Assembly: GCA_964437215.1 (NCBI GenBank)
Contig: CAYTFZ010000029.1
Coordinates: 1 to 25,134, forward strand
Length of the DNA: 25,134 nucleotides
Reading direction: 5' to 3'
Origin: JAAYAN01 sp964437215
GTDB lineage: Bacteria; Bacteroidota; Ignavibacteria; Ignavibacteriales; Melioribacteraceae
Every line of letters starts with the position of its first letter. The first letter of the stretch is position 1. Positions 1 to 8,313 of the stretch are shown here, piece by piece. The notes beneath the pieces are model-generated. The model worked only from the letters and a program-made list of their open reading frames with translations, made no database searches and was not told the DNA's origin. Position numbers and translations under genes: made by a program.

Positions 1-25
1 AGCGACCTTTAAGGTTAAGCCAATT

Positions 26-1378
26 TTACTCCGCGTTTCTTCCGGTTACTATTAAATAATCAATAATTTTCAGCTTATAATTTGATTTTGCATCCGTAAG
101 CTGTTCTTCTGTCTGTTGCTGGATAGCCTGTGCTTCAAGTAAATCGGATACTGTTATCAAACCGTTTTTATAACTGTCCTCGTTAACTTTCATATTTTCT
201 TCAGCCTGATTTTTCGCATCAATACTTAACAAATACTGTTTGTACGAATCATTCAAATCCTGCCAGGATTTTTCCATCTGCAATAAAAGAAGTTTTTTTG
301 TATCGTCGAAATTATTCCTTGCAATCTGCTCCTTTATATTCGATTCCTGAATCTCGTGAGTACCTCCCCACCAACCGGAAACAGGAATTGAAACCGTACC
401 GAAAGCCAAACCGATATTCCGGCTGTCATTCTGATCAAACTTCATATACATTCCGCTTAAACCAACTGCCACCTGCGGCAAATATTCTCCATATTTCATC
501 GAGGTATATAATTCGGCTGCTTCAACGGATTTTTCGAGCATTAAGTATTCATTTCTTTTCAAAAGGGCTACATCTTTATCAACAAAATATTTTGCCGGCA
601 ATTCAGATATTTCCAGTTTGTCGTTAAGTACAATTGAAGAATCGTAATCAATGCCGATATGTCTGCAAAACGCCATTTTCGATAACTTTCTGCCGCTGTT
701 TATTTTTGAAAGATTTAACTGAATTTCGCTTAATTTAAGCTTTACTTTCAGAACATCATTTTTCATAATCAATCCAGAACTATATGCGTTTTCGGATTGC
801 GATAATAATCTTTGCAAAAGCTCTTCATACTTTTTAACAGTCAGATATTTTTCATCAAGCGAAACAACCTGCCAATAATGCTGCCAGGTTTCCAGCACAA
901 CTTTATTGCTTACAATACTTTCTTTTTTTTCTGCCACTTCCCTGCCCAGCGAAGCAAGTCTGTTGCCATTGATAATTCTTCCTCCGGCAAAAACAGGTTG
1001 AACTATATTTACGTATCCCACGGTTCCATTCTTCATCATTCCAATCGTAGAGCTTGGAAGATATGCATACTGTGTAGCATTTTTCAAATTAGCTTTATTT
1101 CCATCATAAACCGGGAGATTTCCGCCGTGATTTTCAATCTCCATCAGATTTTCTTTAGAAGTCCACATCATTCCGCCGGCGCTTACATCAGGAAAATAGT
1201 TTGTAAACGCTGCTTTCCTTGTTTGAGCTGCCGCTTCGGTTTCGAGCTTGCTGTTTTTGCTTTCAACATTATTTCCCATTGCCAGCCGGATGCTTTGTTC
1301 GAGAGAAAGATAATTTTGCGCAAACAATTCCGATGAGAAAATTAGTGCAGTGATTATGCAGATATATATTTGTTTCAT
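26..1378 (-). CDS. TolC-family outer membrane efflux channel
   Basis: Outer membrane factor expected to form the exit duct of the tripartite pump encoded just upstream. The 450-residue length is normal for TolC/OprM-type proteins. It starts with a clear signal peptide (hydrophobic stretch ending FSSELFAQ, about residues 1-21) and has two long helical coiled-coil-rich halves; the last part (KNGLITVSDLLEAQ) matches the conserved 'G..s..dlLdAq' end of the family. I place the start at the ATG at 1378, two bases past the stop of the RND gene, because an AGAGGA ribosome binding site lies about 8 bases upstream and the signal peptide follows at once. The reading frame stays open to 1411, which would overlap the RND gene and bury the signal peptide. 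It is the last gene of the tetR-adaptor-RND-TolC set. Substrate unknown. Confidence 0.93.
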   Translation of the reverse strand: MKQIYICIITALIFSSELFAQNYLSLEQSIRLAMGNNVESKNSKLETEAAAQTRKAAFTNYFPDVSAGGMMWTSKENLMEIENHGGNLPVYDGNKANLKNATQYAYLPSSTIGMMKNGTVGYVNIVQPVFAGGRIINGNRLASLGREVAEKKESIVSNKVVLETWQHYWQVVSLDEKYLTVKKYEELLQRLLSQSENAYSSGLIMKNDVLKVKLKLSEIQLNLSKINSGRKLSKMAFCRHIGIDYDSSIVLNDKLEISELPAKYFVDKDVALLKRNEYLMLEKSVEAAELYTSMKYGEYLPQVAVGLSGMYMKFDQNDSRNIGLAFGTVSIPVSGWWGGTHEIQESNIKEQIARNNFDDTKKLLLLQMEKSWQDLNDSYKQYLLSIDAKNQAEENMKVNEDSYKNGLITVSDLLEAQAIQQQTEEQLTDAKSNYKLKIIDYLIVTGRNAE

Positions 1379-1379
1379 A

Positions 1380-4300
1380 TTAAATTTCCTCTTCAACTTT
1401 GTTAAAATCATTTCTATGAAAATAATAGTAAAGCACCGGTAAAACGATTAACGATAAAATAAGCGCAAATAGAAGTCCGAAGCATATAACCGAGCCTAAA
1501 GGTCCCCATAAAGACGATCTGCTTACTATCATAGGAATAACCCCGACTGCTGCTGCGGCAGAAGTTAAAAAGATAGGGCGCATTCTTCTTTTACCTGCCA
1601 TAATTGCGGCTTCTTCCAGAGTGTAACCGTGTTCCCTTTGCAGTTCATTTGCATAAGAAATTAAAATTATCCCGTTTCTTACAACAATTCCCATCAAGCC
1701 GATAAGACCAATAAAAGCAGTAACACTGAAAGGATAACCGGTTATAAACATACCCAAAGCTGCTCCAAAAACACTTAAAGGCATTGTTAGCATAATAAGA
1801 ATTGTAGTTTTAATATTTCTGAATTGCGACATTATTATAAGAAATATCAGCACAACACTTACAGCAAGCGCATAATAAAAAGGCGTGATGTACTCAATAC
1901 TATCCTGATGTTCTCCGCCGTAGCTTATGCTTATTCCATCCGGTAAATCCATTTCTTCAATTGATTTACGTGCTTTATCAAATATTTTAGAAGCATATTT
2001 ATCTCTGTCAATATCTGCTAAAACCGTTAAAGTTCTTATTCCGTTTCTCCTTACAATCTGACCTTCTGTCCATCCGGGTTTCAAATCTGCTATTTGCCTA
2101 AGCGGAACAGATGTAACAGCATAGGGAGAAGTTATGTATTGGTTTCTCATTATTTCCGGATTACAAGCGCTGTTTTTCGCTATTTTCAGATTTACGTTTA
2201 CGGGATAATCACCTTCCCAAATTGTTGAAATCGGGAATCCTTTTGTGCCTAACATTAAAGAATAGCTTATTATAGAATTTGAATATCCTAATCTTGCTGC
2301 CTCGTCTCTTTTAATTGCAAGGTCTATCGATTGAACCGGGTGGTCAAAATCAGTTCTTGTCATCGAAACACCTTCAATACCGGTAAGAATATTTTTAACT
2401 GAATCGGAAATTTGTTTTATTGTTTTTATGCTGTTACCCGAAATTCTTATTTCGATAGGAGCTTTAGATACAGCCATTTCAAGCTGCTTCCATCTTATAT
2501 CCGCTTCGGGAGCAATTGTTCTGTATTTTTTTGTGTATTCGTCAAGAATTTCAACAGTTGCTTCATTCGATTCTGTAAGCACAACAAATTGTCCGTAATT
2601 CTTTCCGGGAAAATTCGGCGCATATAAGGCGTTAAACCTTGGTGAGCTTGTCCCTACAAAAGATGTAACAACCTGAATTCTTTTATCCTTTGAAAGAATA
2701 TTCTCGATTTCTTTCATAACTTTATCTGTCTGCTTCAAAGAATAACCTGATGGCAGATACACTTCAATCGCAAACTGATTTCTTTCGATTTTTGGGAATG
2801 ACTGCTGAGGTGTGATTGCCAGGATTAATAATCCAATAATAAAAGTTAATCCTCCAACAAAAACTACCAATTTTTTCTTTGTAAATACTTTTTCAAGCAA
2901 TTTATCGTAATTGTTCTGAAGGATATCCAAAAATGATTTTTTCCCGGAATCTTTCTTTTTATTATTTATCCCGGTTTTGATAAACATATAACTTACAAGC
3001 GGTGATAAAGTTACCGAAATGATTAAGGATATAGCAAGCGCAAATGTTATTGTAATTGGCAGCGACCTTACAAAATCTCCGGCAGTGCCAATCATAAAAA
3101 ACTGAATCGGAATAAAGCATGCAATTATTGTAAGTGTTGCTGTAAATACAGATGCAAAAAGTTCAGTTACACTTTTTGATGCAGCCTCGCGCGGCGAAAT
3201 TCCCTTGTCCAGTTTTTCAACATAATTATCAATTATTACTATTGCATCATCAACGCTAATTCCTAAAACAATAATCAATCCTGCAAGAGATACTGTCTGA
3301 AGATCCATTCCAATTGCCCACATAATCCCGATTGCAGTTAAAATTGAAGTCGGAATGGCAAGCGCCGCAATTCCTGCAATTCTTCCGGGAAGAAGTAAGA
3401 TTGTAACCAATATTACGGAAATCATCGCAATTAAAAACTCTTTAAGGAAATTACCAATTGCGTGCGAAACAAAATTGGGAACATTTGAAATAGTTATTAA
3501 TTTCACATCCTGCGGCAGTGAATTTGTAAATTTCTCCACAGCGTCGCTTACCTCGCCGCCAAATTTTACAATATTATATCCAGGTTTCATCTCTAAAGAT
3601 ACAATAAGACATTTCTTTCCGTTAACTCTCACGTACGAATCAGGATCGGGATATTCCCGAACAATTTTTGCAACATCTTTAAGTCTGATTACATTGCCCG
3701 AAGGATCGGAAAAGACAATTTGATTTGCAATATCTTCTTCCGATTTGAAATTCAAAGGTACTCTAACCGGATAAATAAGATTTCCATCATCTATCTCGCC
3801 GGAATAATTTATTGTGTTTTGCGGAACAATTGAAGTAAAAACCGTAAGAGGTTTTATTCCATAATTTTTAATTTTATCTTCATCCAGATAAACGCTGATT
3901 TGTTCTTTCTGCAGTCCGTAATGTTTAACTTTGGATACCGATTCCACTCTTCTTACATCTTTTTCGAAATCCTTAACATACATTTCCAGTTCTTTATACG
4001 TTTTTGTTTCGGACTGTACGGCAAACAAAAGCGCGGAAGTATTTCCAAAATCGTTATCAGCAGTTAATGAGGAAACCCCTGAAGGAAGTTCTTTTTTAAG
4101 TTCATCCAGACCTTTGCGAAGTTTTACCCAGAAAGCATCCGGATCGTTTTCGCTTTCGGAAACTTCAACATAAATTACCATAACGTTTTCTTTTGAAACC
4201 GAATAAGTTTTTGCTCTTTCAACAGATTTGTATTCGAAAAGGTAGTTTTCAACTTTTGTTGTTAATTGTTCTTCCACCTGGTTAGATGATGCACCCGGGA

Positions 4301-4463
4301 AAACACCTACAATTATCCCTTGTCTGATTGTAAATGCCGGGAATTCATCTCTTGGCATTTCTATCAATCCCAAAATTCCTATCAGAATGAAAATACCTGT
4401 TATTATAAAAATAAGCTGTTTATGATGAAGTAAAGATTCTATTAATTCAAATTTGTTTTTCAT
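1380..4463 (-). CDS. RND-family (AcrB-like) inner membrane efflux pump
   Basis: Proton-driven inner membrane exporter working with the adaptor encoded upstream and the TolC-like channel downstream. At 1027 residues it has full AcrB-family length, with twelve expected membrane segments and two large periplasmic loops (about 35-335 and 555-860). The proton-relay Asp pair is present in TM4 (GISVDDAIV, Asp405-Asp406). In TM10, where AcrB has Lys940, the motif is GIVVRNGIIL with Arg929. An Arg equivalent to AcrB Arg971 is present in RMRPIFLTS near 962. Sequence style is HAE1/AcrB-like rather than the heavy-metal CusA group. The adaptor gene ends 12 bases upstream and the TolC start follows the stop almost directly, so translation is probably coupled. 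Substrate cannot be told from sequence. Confidence 0.95.
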   Translation of the reverse strand: MKNKFELIESLLHHKQLIFIITGIFILIGILGLIEMPRDEFPAFTIRQGIIVGVFPGASSNQVEEQLTTKVENYLFEYKSVERAKTYSVSKENVMVIYVEVSESENDPDAFWVKLRKGLDELKKELPSGVSSLTADNDFGNTSALLFAVQSETKTYKELEMYVKDFEKDVRRVESVSKVKHYGLQKEQISVYLDEDKIKNYGIKPLTVFTSIVPQNTINYSGEIDDGNLIYPVRVPLNFKSEEDIANQIVFSDPSGNVIRLKDVAKIVREYPDPDSYVRVNGKKCLIVSLEMKPGYNIVKFGGEVSDAVEKFTNSLPQDVKLITISNVPNFVSHAIGNFLKEFLIAMISVILVTILLLPGRIAGIAALAIPTSILTAIGIMWAIGMDLQTVSLAGLIIVLGISVDDAIVIIDNYVEKLDKGISPREAASKSVTELFASVFTATLTIIACFIPIQFFMIGTAGDFVRSLPITITFALAISLIISVTLSPLVSYMFIKTGINNKKKDSGKKSFLDILQNNYDKLLEKVFTKKKLVVFVGGLTFIIGLLILAITPQQSFPKIERNQFAIEVYLPSGYSLKQTDKVMKEIENILSKDKRIQVVTSFVGTSSPRFNALYAPNFPGKNYGQFVVLTESNEATVEILDEYTKKYRTIAPEADIRWKQLEMAVSKAPIEIRISGNSIKTIKQISDSVKNILTGIEGVSMTRTDFDHPVQSIDLAIKRDEAARLGYSNSIISYSLMLGTKGFPISTIWEGDYPVNVNLKIAKNSACNPEIMRNQYITSPYAVTSVPLRQIADLKPGWTEGQIVRRNGIRTLTVLADIDRDKYASKIFDKARKSIEEMDLPDGISISYGGEHQDSIEYITPFYYALAVSVVLIFLIIMSQFRNIKTTILIMLTMPLSVFGAALGMFITGYPFSVTAFIGLIGLMGIVVRNGIILISYANELQREHGYTLEEAAIMAGKRRMRPIFLTSAAAAVGVIPMIVSRSSLWGPLGSVICFGLLFALILSLIVLPVLYYYFHRNDFNKVEEEI

Positions 4464-4475
4464 TTTCTTGCCCGA

Positions 4476-5522
4476 TTAATTTTTAATTATACGAACAAGT
4501 GAATTATTAACTAATTTCTGCTGTCCCGATACAACAATTTCTTCATCGGCATCCAACCCGCTTTTTATTTCAATGCCGTTATTTAGTATTTCTCCTGCTT
4601 CAACATATTTTCGTACAGCTCTGTTTTTAAGTGTATCAACTGAGAATACAAACTGTTTACCGGTTTCGTCAACCATCAAAGCTTTATTCGGGATAAAATG
4701 CCTGTTTGTTTCATCTTTTCTTTCGATTACTGCGTTGCAAACCATCCCGGGTTTAATTTGATAACCTGTGTTAATTATTCCGGCTTTTACTTTGTAAGAA
4801 TGCGAAAGCGGATCGGCAATTACACCTACTTCTTCAATTATTCCGGTAAAAACAGCATTTTTTAACGCGGATATTTTAATTTTAGCTTTCTGTCCGTTTT
4901 TAACACTCGATATTTCGTTTTCAGGAACAGGAATCCGGGCAAACACTTTTTCAATTTTAACAATGTTTATGGAAGTTACATTCGGCATTGCAATCATTCC
5001 CGGATCTATTGAACGCTTGCCGATAATTCCGCTTTCAGCAGCAAAAAGTTTGCAATCATCTGCATTTTTTTTTGCAATTGCTGCTGCTGCCTTTGCTTTT
5101 TGAAGATTTGCTTCAGCCTCTATAAATTTTATTTCCGGGAGATTTCCGTTTTTATACATCGGGGAAAGTCTTTCGTACGCATCTTCTGCTTGTTTGAGAG
5201 TTGCTTCAGCCATTTCAAGGGAACTTTTTGCCGTACTTGCATCTAATTCTGCCAACAACTGACCTTTTCTAATATAATCGCCTTCCGATACATAAACTCT
5301 TGATACAGTTCCAATTACCGAAAAACTCATCGGTATAGATTCTGATTCTTCTATTAATCCGCTGTAAGCAAAAGTGCCATTAGCTGAAACATTGCTTACC
5401 TTAGCTGTTTTTACTTTAATTTCTGCATTTGATTGGTTTTTTGTATCTTCGTTAGAACACGATTGCACTAACAACATTATTGCAAATAATAATGTAAATG
5501 TGCACATTTTGTACGTTTTCAT
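4476..5522 (-). CDS. RND periplasmic adaptor lipoprotein (HlyD/MFP family)
   Basis: Membrane fusion protein linking the RND pump to the outer membrane channel. The 348-residue product begins with a lipoprotein signal peptide whose lipobox is LVQSC, giving acylated Cys22. A lipoyl-like segment (IGTVSRVYVSEGDYIRKGQLLAELD, about 52-76) is followed by an alpha-helical hairpin rich in Ala, Glu and Lys (about 77-145), the second half of the lipoyl domain (SGIIGKRSIDPG), and a beta-barrel/membrane-proximal region ending VVSGQQKLVNNSLV. This is the normal adaptor order. It sits 60 bases downstream of tetR, and that gap contains TATTYGAC boxes, so it may have its own TetR-controlled promoter. Confidence 0.94.
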   Translation of the reverse strand: MKTYKMCTFTLLFAIMLLVQSCSNEDTKNQSNAEIKVKTAKVSNVSANGTFAYSGLIEESESIPMSFSVIGTVSRVYVSEGDYIRKGQLLAELDASTAKSSLEMAEATLKQAEDAYERLSPMYKNGNLPEIKFIEAEANLQKAKAAAAIAKKNADDCKLFAAESGIIGKRSIDPGMIAMPNVTSINIVKIEKVFARIPVPENEISSVKNGQKAKIKISALKNAVFTGIIEEVGVIADPLSHSYKVKAGIINTGYQIKPGMVCNAVIERKDETNRHFIPNKALMVDETGKQFVFSVDTLKNRAVRKYVEAGEILNNGIEIKSGLDADEEIVVSGQQKLVNNSLVRIIKN

Positions 5523-5538
5523 ATATTCCCTTTTAGAT

Positions 5539-5567
5539 TATTTGACTTTTTAATTTTTTTATTCGAC
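5539..5567 (-). promoter_or_regulatory. Paired TATTYGAC boxes upstream of the adaptor gene (candidate TetR operator)
   Basis: TATTTGAC (5539-5546) and TATTCGAC (5560-5567) lie as direct repeats 21 bp apart start to start, about two helical turns, 16-45 bases ahead of the adaptor start codon. The same TATTCGAC octamer recurs next to the tetR start. Shared boxes before both genes of one regulon suggest a binding site for the adjacent TetR-type repressor; this is inferred from position and repetition only. Confidence 0.35.
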
Positions 5568-5582
5568 ATCTTTACAATTTTT

Positions 5583-6155
5583 TTAAATGCCGCTTGTAAT
5601 AAATTTCACAGCAATATCAATCTGTTCGTTGTCATTAACATCAAAAAATAAATACAAGCTTAAAGCTCTCACTATTCCAAGCAATACTTCTGTTGCCTTC
5701 TTCAAATCTTTTTCCGCTAAATAATTGAGTTCTCCGGTTTTTTGACCTTCGCTCAAAATATCAAATACAATTTTTTCTTCTTTATCGGCTAAATATTTCT
5801 CAATTATTTGCAAAAATTGCTTATTCGCTTTCAATTCACCCTTTACAATAGGGTAAATGCTTACAGTATTTTTTATCTCTTTTATCATAGTGATAATGTA
5901 CTGCTTCAATTTGTCTTTTGCATTTGTTTCCAATTTAATTGCAGTCTGTACTTTTATTAAAATCGCAGAAAACTCTTCCTTCGCAAGTGTTTCGAAGATT
6001 TCTTCTTTGCTCTTAAAATAATAGTAAAGCGTACTTTTGCCTTTTCCTGTTTCGCGGGCAATATCTTCCATTGTGCTTTTATTTAACCCCCACTTTTGGA
6101 AAACAATTCTAGCAGCATCTAAAATATTTTTTTTAACTTCTTCATCTTTTTCCAC
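5583..6155 (-). CDS. TetR-family transcriptional repressor of the efflux operon
   Basis: 190-residue TetR/AcrR-type regulator. The N-terminal HTH is clear: ILDAARIVFQKWGLNKSTMEDIA (about 11-33) followed by GKGKSTLYYYFKSKEEIF (about 37-54), the family's helix 2 to helix 4 signature. The rest (about 60-190) is the variable all-helical ligand and dimer domain. The start codon is GTG at 6153-6155, supported by an AAAAGG ribosome binding site 7 bases upstream. It is the first gene of the efflux set and lies in the same direction, which is common for a repressor controlling its own pump genes. Inducing ligand unknown. Confidence 0.92.
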   Translation of the reverse strand: MEKDEEVKKNILDAARIVFQKWGLNKSTMEDIARETGKGKSTLYYYFKSKEEIFETLAKEEFSAILIKVQTAIKLETNAKDKLKQYIITMIKEIKNTVSIYPIVKGELKANKQFLQIIEKYLADKEEKIVFDILSEGQKTGELNYLAEKDLKKATEVLLGIVRALSLYLFFDVNDNEQIDIAVKFITSGI

Positions 6156-6185
6156 TATTCGACCTTTTCCGTTTTTTAGTCGATA
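6156..6185 (-). promoter_or_regulatory. Inverted TATTCGAC / GTCGATA boxes at the tetR start (candidate operator)
   Basis: TATTCGAC at 6156-6163 touches the tetR GTG start codon and faces GTCGATA at 6179-6185 across a 15-base spacer, forming an imperfect inverted repeat. The octamer is the same as that before the adaptor gene. A repressor bound here would block tetR expression, consistent with autoregulation, but binding is inferred. Confidence 0.35.
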
Positions 6186-6250
6186 AAATAAAATTATATT
6201 CCTAGAAAAGCAAATTATATTTTATGTGTTTGTATCCTTTACTTGAATAA

Positions 6251-6264
6251 TGTGATCAATTACA
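6251..6264. promoter_or_regulatory. TGTGA-N4-TTACA palindrome between pgi and tetR
   Basis: Near-perfect palindrome (extended form AATGTGA..TTACATT, 6249-6266) just after the pgi stop and about 95 bases upstream of tetR. Half-sites resemble those bound by CRP/FNR-family regulators, although the 4-base spacer differs from the 6 bases of a CRP site. It could equally be part of a weak hairpin after pgi. Confidence 0.25.
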
Positions 6265-6275
6265 TTGTTTATAGT

Positions 6276-7925
6276 TCATCGCATGCTTTTATAAACATTA
6301 ATCAAAGCATTTGTTGATGAATCGTGAGAAAATATTTTTCCATCATTTTCCAGTTCAGGAAGTATTCTGTTTGCTAATTGCTTACCAAGTTCAACACCCC
6401 ACTGGTCGAAACTGAAAATATTCCAGATTATTCCCTGAACAAATATTTTGTGTTCGTACATTGCAATTAAACTTCCCAAAGTGCGCGGAGTAATTTTCTT
6501 TATTAGAATTGAATTTGTTGGTCTGTTTCCCTTAAATATTTTGTGCGGAAGAAGACTTTTAATTTCATTATCGCTTTTACCTGCCGCTTTTAATTCTGCA
6601 ATTACTTCTTCAGCAGATTTCCCCGTCATTAAAGCTTCAGGCTGTGCAAAAAAGTTTGCCAGCAGTTTTTTGTGGTGGTCTCCAACCGGATTATGCGATA
6701 AAGCCGGAGCAATAAAATCGCAAGGAATTAATTTTGTTCCCTGATGAATCAACTGATAAAAAGCGTGCTGTCCGTTTGTACCGGGCTCGCCCCAAATAAT
6801 CGGTCCGGTTTGATAATCAACTTCATTACCACCACGGTCTATATATTTACCATTGCTCTCCATATCGCCTTGCTGGAAATATGCTGCAAATCTATGAAAA
6901 TATTGATCGTATGGAAGAATTGCGTGCGATTCAGTACCGAAAAAATTATTATACCAAATTCCAAGCAACGCAAGAATAACAGGAATATTTCTTTCAAACT
7001 CAGTTTCCCGGAAATGAATGTCCATTGTGTGAGCGCCTTCTAAAAGTTCAACAAACCGATCGAACCCGATTGTGCATGCAATTGGTAACCCTATTGCCGA
7101 CCAAAGTGAATACCTTCCGCCAACCCAATCCCAAAAACCGAACATATTTTCAGTATCAATACCAAATTCGCTAACTTTTTGTGCATTTGTGGAAATTGCA
7201 ATAAAATGCTTTGGAATATGAATTTCTGAACCCGTTTTATGCACAAACCATTCCCTAGCAGTATTTGCATTTGTCATCGTTTCCTGAGTTGTAAATGTTT
7301 TTGAAGCAATCATAAATATTGTTGTTTCCGGATCAACATTTTTTAATGTTTCAACTATATGAGTTCCATCCACATTTGACACAAAATATGTATTTATTTG
7401 AGGATATTTATAAGCTTTTAATGCTTCGGTTACCATAACGGGACCAAGATCCGAACCGCCAATTCCAATATTAACAATGCTTTTTATTCTTTTTCCAGTA
7501 TATCCTTTCCATTCTCCCGAAATAATGGAATTGGAAAACTTTTCCATTTTATTTAAAACAAAATTAATTTCAGGCATTACATCTTTTCCGTCAACATAAA
7601 CAGGATTTCCTGAACGGTTTCTTAAAGCAGTGTGCAAAACAGACCTGTTCTCGGTTGCATTTATTTTATCTCCGCTGAAAACTTTTGTAATTGCATCCTT
7701 CAAATCACATTCTTCTGCCAGTTGAAGTAAATGCCCCAAAACCGAATCGTCAATAATATTTTTTGAATAATCTACATACATATCTTCAAACTGAAGTGAA
7801 TATTTCTCTGCCCGTTCAGGATTTTTTTCAAACATTTCCTTCATTGTGGTCTTTTTAATATTCAAATAGTTTTCAGATAGCTTTTGCCAAGCTTTTGTTT
7901 TTGCAGGATTTATTGCCTTTAACAT
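6276..7925 (-). CDS. pgi: Glucose-6-phosphate isomerase
   Basis: Cytoplasmic enzyme interconverting glucose 6-phosphate and fructose 6-phosphate in glycolysis and gluconeogenesis. The 549-residue product is of the long PGI class shared by E. coli and eukaryotes. Both family signatures are present: DWVGGRYSLWSAIG (about 266-279) and IWNIFSFDQWGVELGK (about 500-515). The catalytic residues seen in PGI structures are in place: Glu356 (DMESNGK), His387 (NGQHAFYQ) and Lys515. The start is taken at the ATG at 7925, preceded by CGGAGA; the open frame extends eight codons further without a better ribosome site. It lies alone between the efflux operon and a terminator that closes the acyl-CoA block, so it probably has its own promoter. 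Confidence 0.97.
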   Translation of the reverse strand: MLKAINPAKTKAWQKLSENYLNIKKTTMKEMFEKNPERAEKYSLQFEDMYVDYSKNIIDDSVLGHLLQLAEECDLKDAITKVFSGDKINATENRSVLHTALRNRSGNPVYVDGKDVMPEINFVLNKMEKFSNSIISGEWKGYTGKRIKSIVNIGIGGSDLGPVMVTEALKAYKYPQINTYFVSNVDGTHIVETLKNVDPETTIFMIASKTFTTQETMTNANTAREWFVHKTGSEIHIPKHFIAISTNAQKVSEFGIDTENMFGFWDWVGGRYSLWSAIGLPIACTIGFDRFVELLEGAHTMDIHFRETEFERNIPVILALLGIWYNNFFGTESHAILPYDQYFHRFAAYFQQGDMESNGKYIDRGGNEVDYQTGPIIWGEPGTNGQHAFYQLIHQGTKLIPCDFIAPALSHNPVGDHHKKLLANFFAQPEALMTGKSAEEVIAELKAAGKSDNEIKSLLPHKIFKGNRPTNSILIKKITPRTLGSLIAMYEHKIFVQGIIWNIFSFDQWGVELGKQLANRILPELENDGKIFSHDSSTNALINVYKSMR

Positions 7926-7963
7926 ATTTTCTCCGGGATGATAGAACAAATGTTATATTAAAC

Positions 7964-7988
7964 AAAAAGCCGCATAAAGCGGCTTTTT
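7964..7988 (-). terminator. Intrinsic terminator of the etfBA-acyl-CoA operon
   Basis: Perfect 10-bp inverted repeat with GCCGC/GCGGC core, 5-base loop and flanking A/T runs, lying 8 bases past the stop of the biotin carrier gene. On the minus strand the stem runs into a T tract, as expected for a rho-independent terminator; the symmetric A run lets it act in both directions. Confidence 0.85.
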
Positions 7989-7995
7989 ATATTGA

Positions 7996-8313
7996 TTAAT
8001 GCTCAAATTCTATTAATAGTTGACCTTTGGCAACCATATCGCCTTCTTTTATATAAATCCTTTTAATCCTACAATCATTTGCGCAACGAACTTTATTATG
8101 CATTTTCATTGCTTCAAGAATTAAAAGATCTGCATCCTTTGCAACTTTTTGTCCCTCGCTTATAAAAAGTTTTACAACTGTACCCGGAATAAAAGCTCTT
8201 AATTCGTCAGGATTTACAGGTTTAAACTTTTTACGGTTTATATATTTACTAGTAACAACTGTTTCATAAGCGGTATCGTCGATAACAATACTTCTATAAT
8301 TTTTATTTTCCAT
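7996..8313 (-). CDS. Biotin carboxyl carrier protein (biotinyl domain) of an acyl-CoA carboxylase/decarboxylase
   Basis: 105-residue carrier subunit. The C-terminal half (about 38-105) is a biotinyl/lipoyl domain with the biotin attachment motif EAMKM, the acceptor being Lys70, followed by the expected GD.V..GQ.L turn (EGDMVAKGQLLIEFE). The N-terminal 35 residues are charged and lack the long Ala/Pro linker seen in carriers of sodium-pumping decarboxylases. Its ATG overlaps the carboxyltransferase stop codon (TAATG), so the two are almost certainly translated together and form one enzyme. No biotin carboxylase (AccC-like) and no membrane decarboxylase beta subunit is encoded in the window. 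Confidence 0.93.
   Translation of the reverse strand: MENKNYRSIVIDDTAYETVVTSKYINRKKFKPVNPDELRAFIPGTVVKLFISEGQKVAKDADLLILEAMKMHNKVRCANDCRIKRIYIKEGDMVAKGQLLIEFEH

Noticed and set aside
5..15. ACCTTTAAGGT palindrome downstream of the TolC-like gene
   Set aside because: It could be one arm of a terminator whose other half is outside the window, but alone it has only a one-base centre and cannot form a hairpin.
812..1336. 174-residue plus-strand open frame opposite the TolC-like gene
   Set aside because: It lies fully inside a well-supported gene on the other strand, with Cys/Phe/His-rich composition typical of an antisense shadow and no recognisable domain.
1379..1411. Longer N-terminus of the TolC-like protein from an ATG at 1411
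   Set aside because: It would overlap the RND gene by 32 bases and place 11 charged residues before the signal peptide; the ATG at 1378 has a good ribosome site and starts the signal peptide.
3355..3723. 122-residue plus-strand frame inside the RND gene
   Set aside because: Antisense shadow of the pump; no ribosome site or family resemblance.
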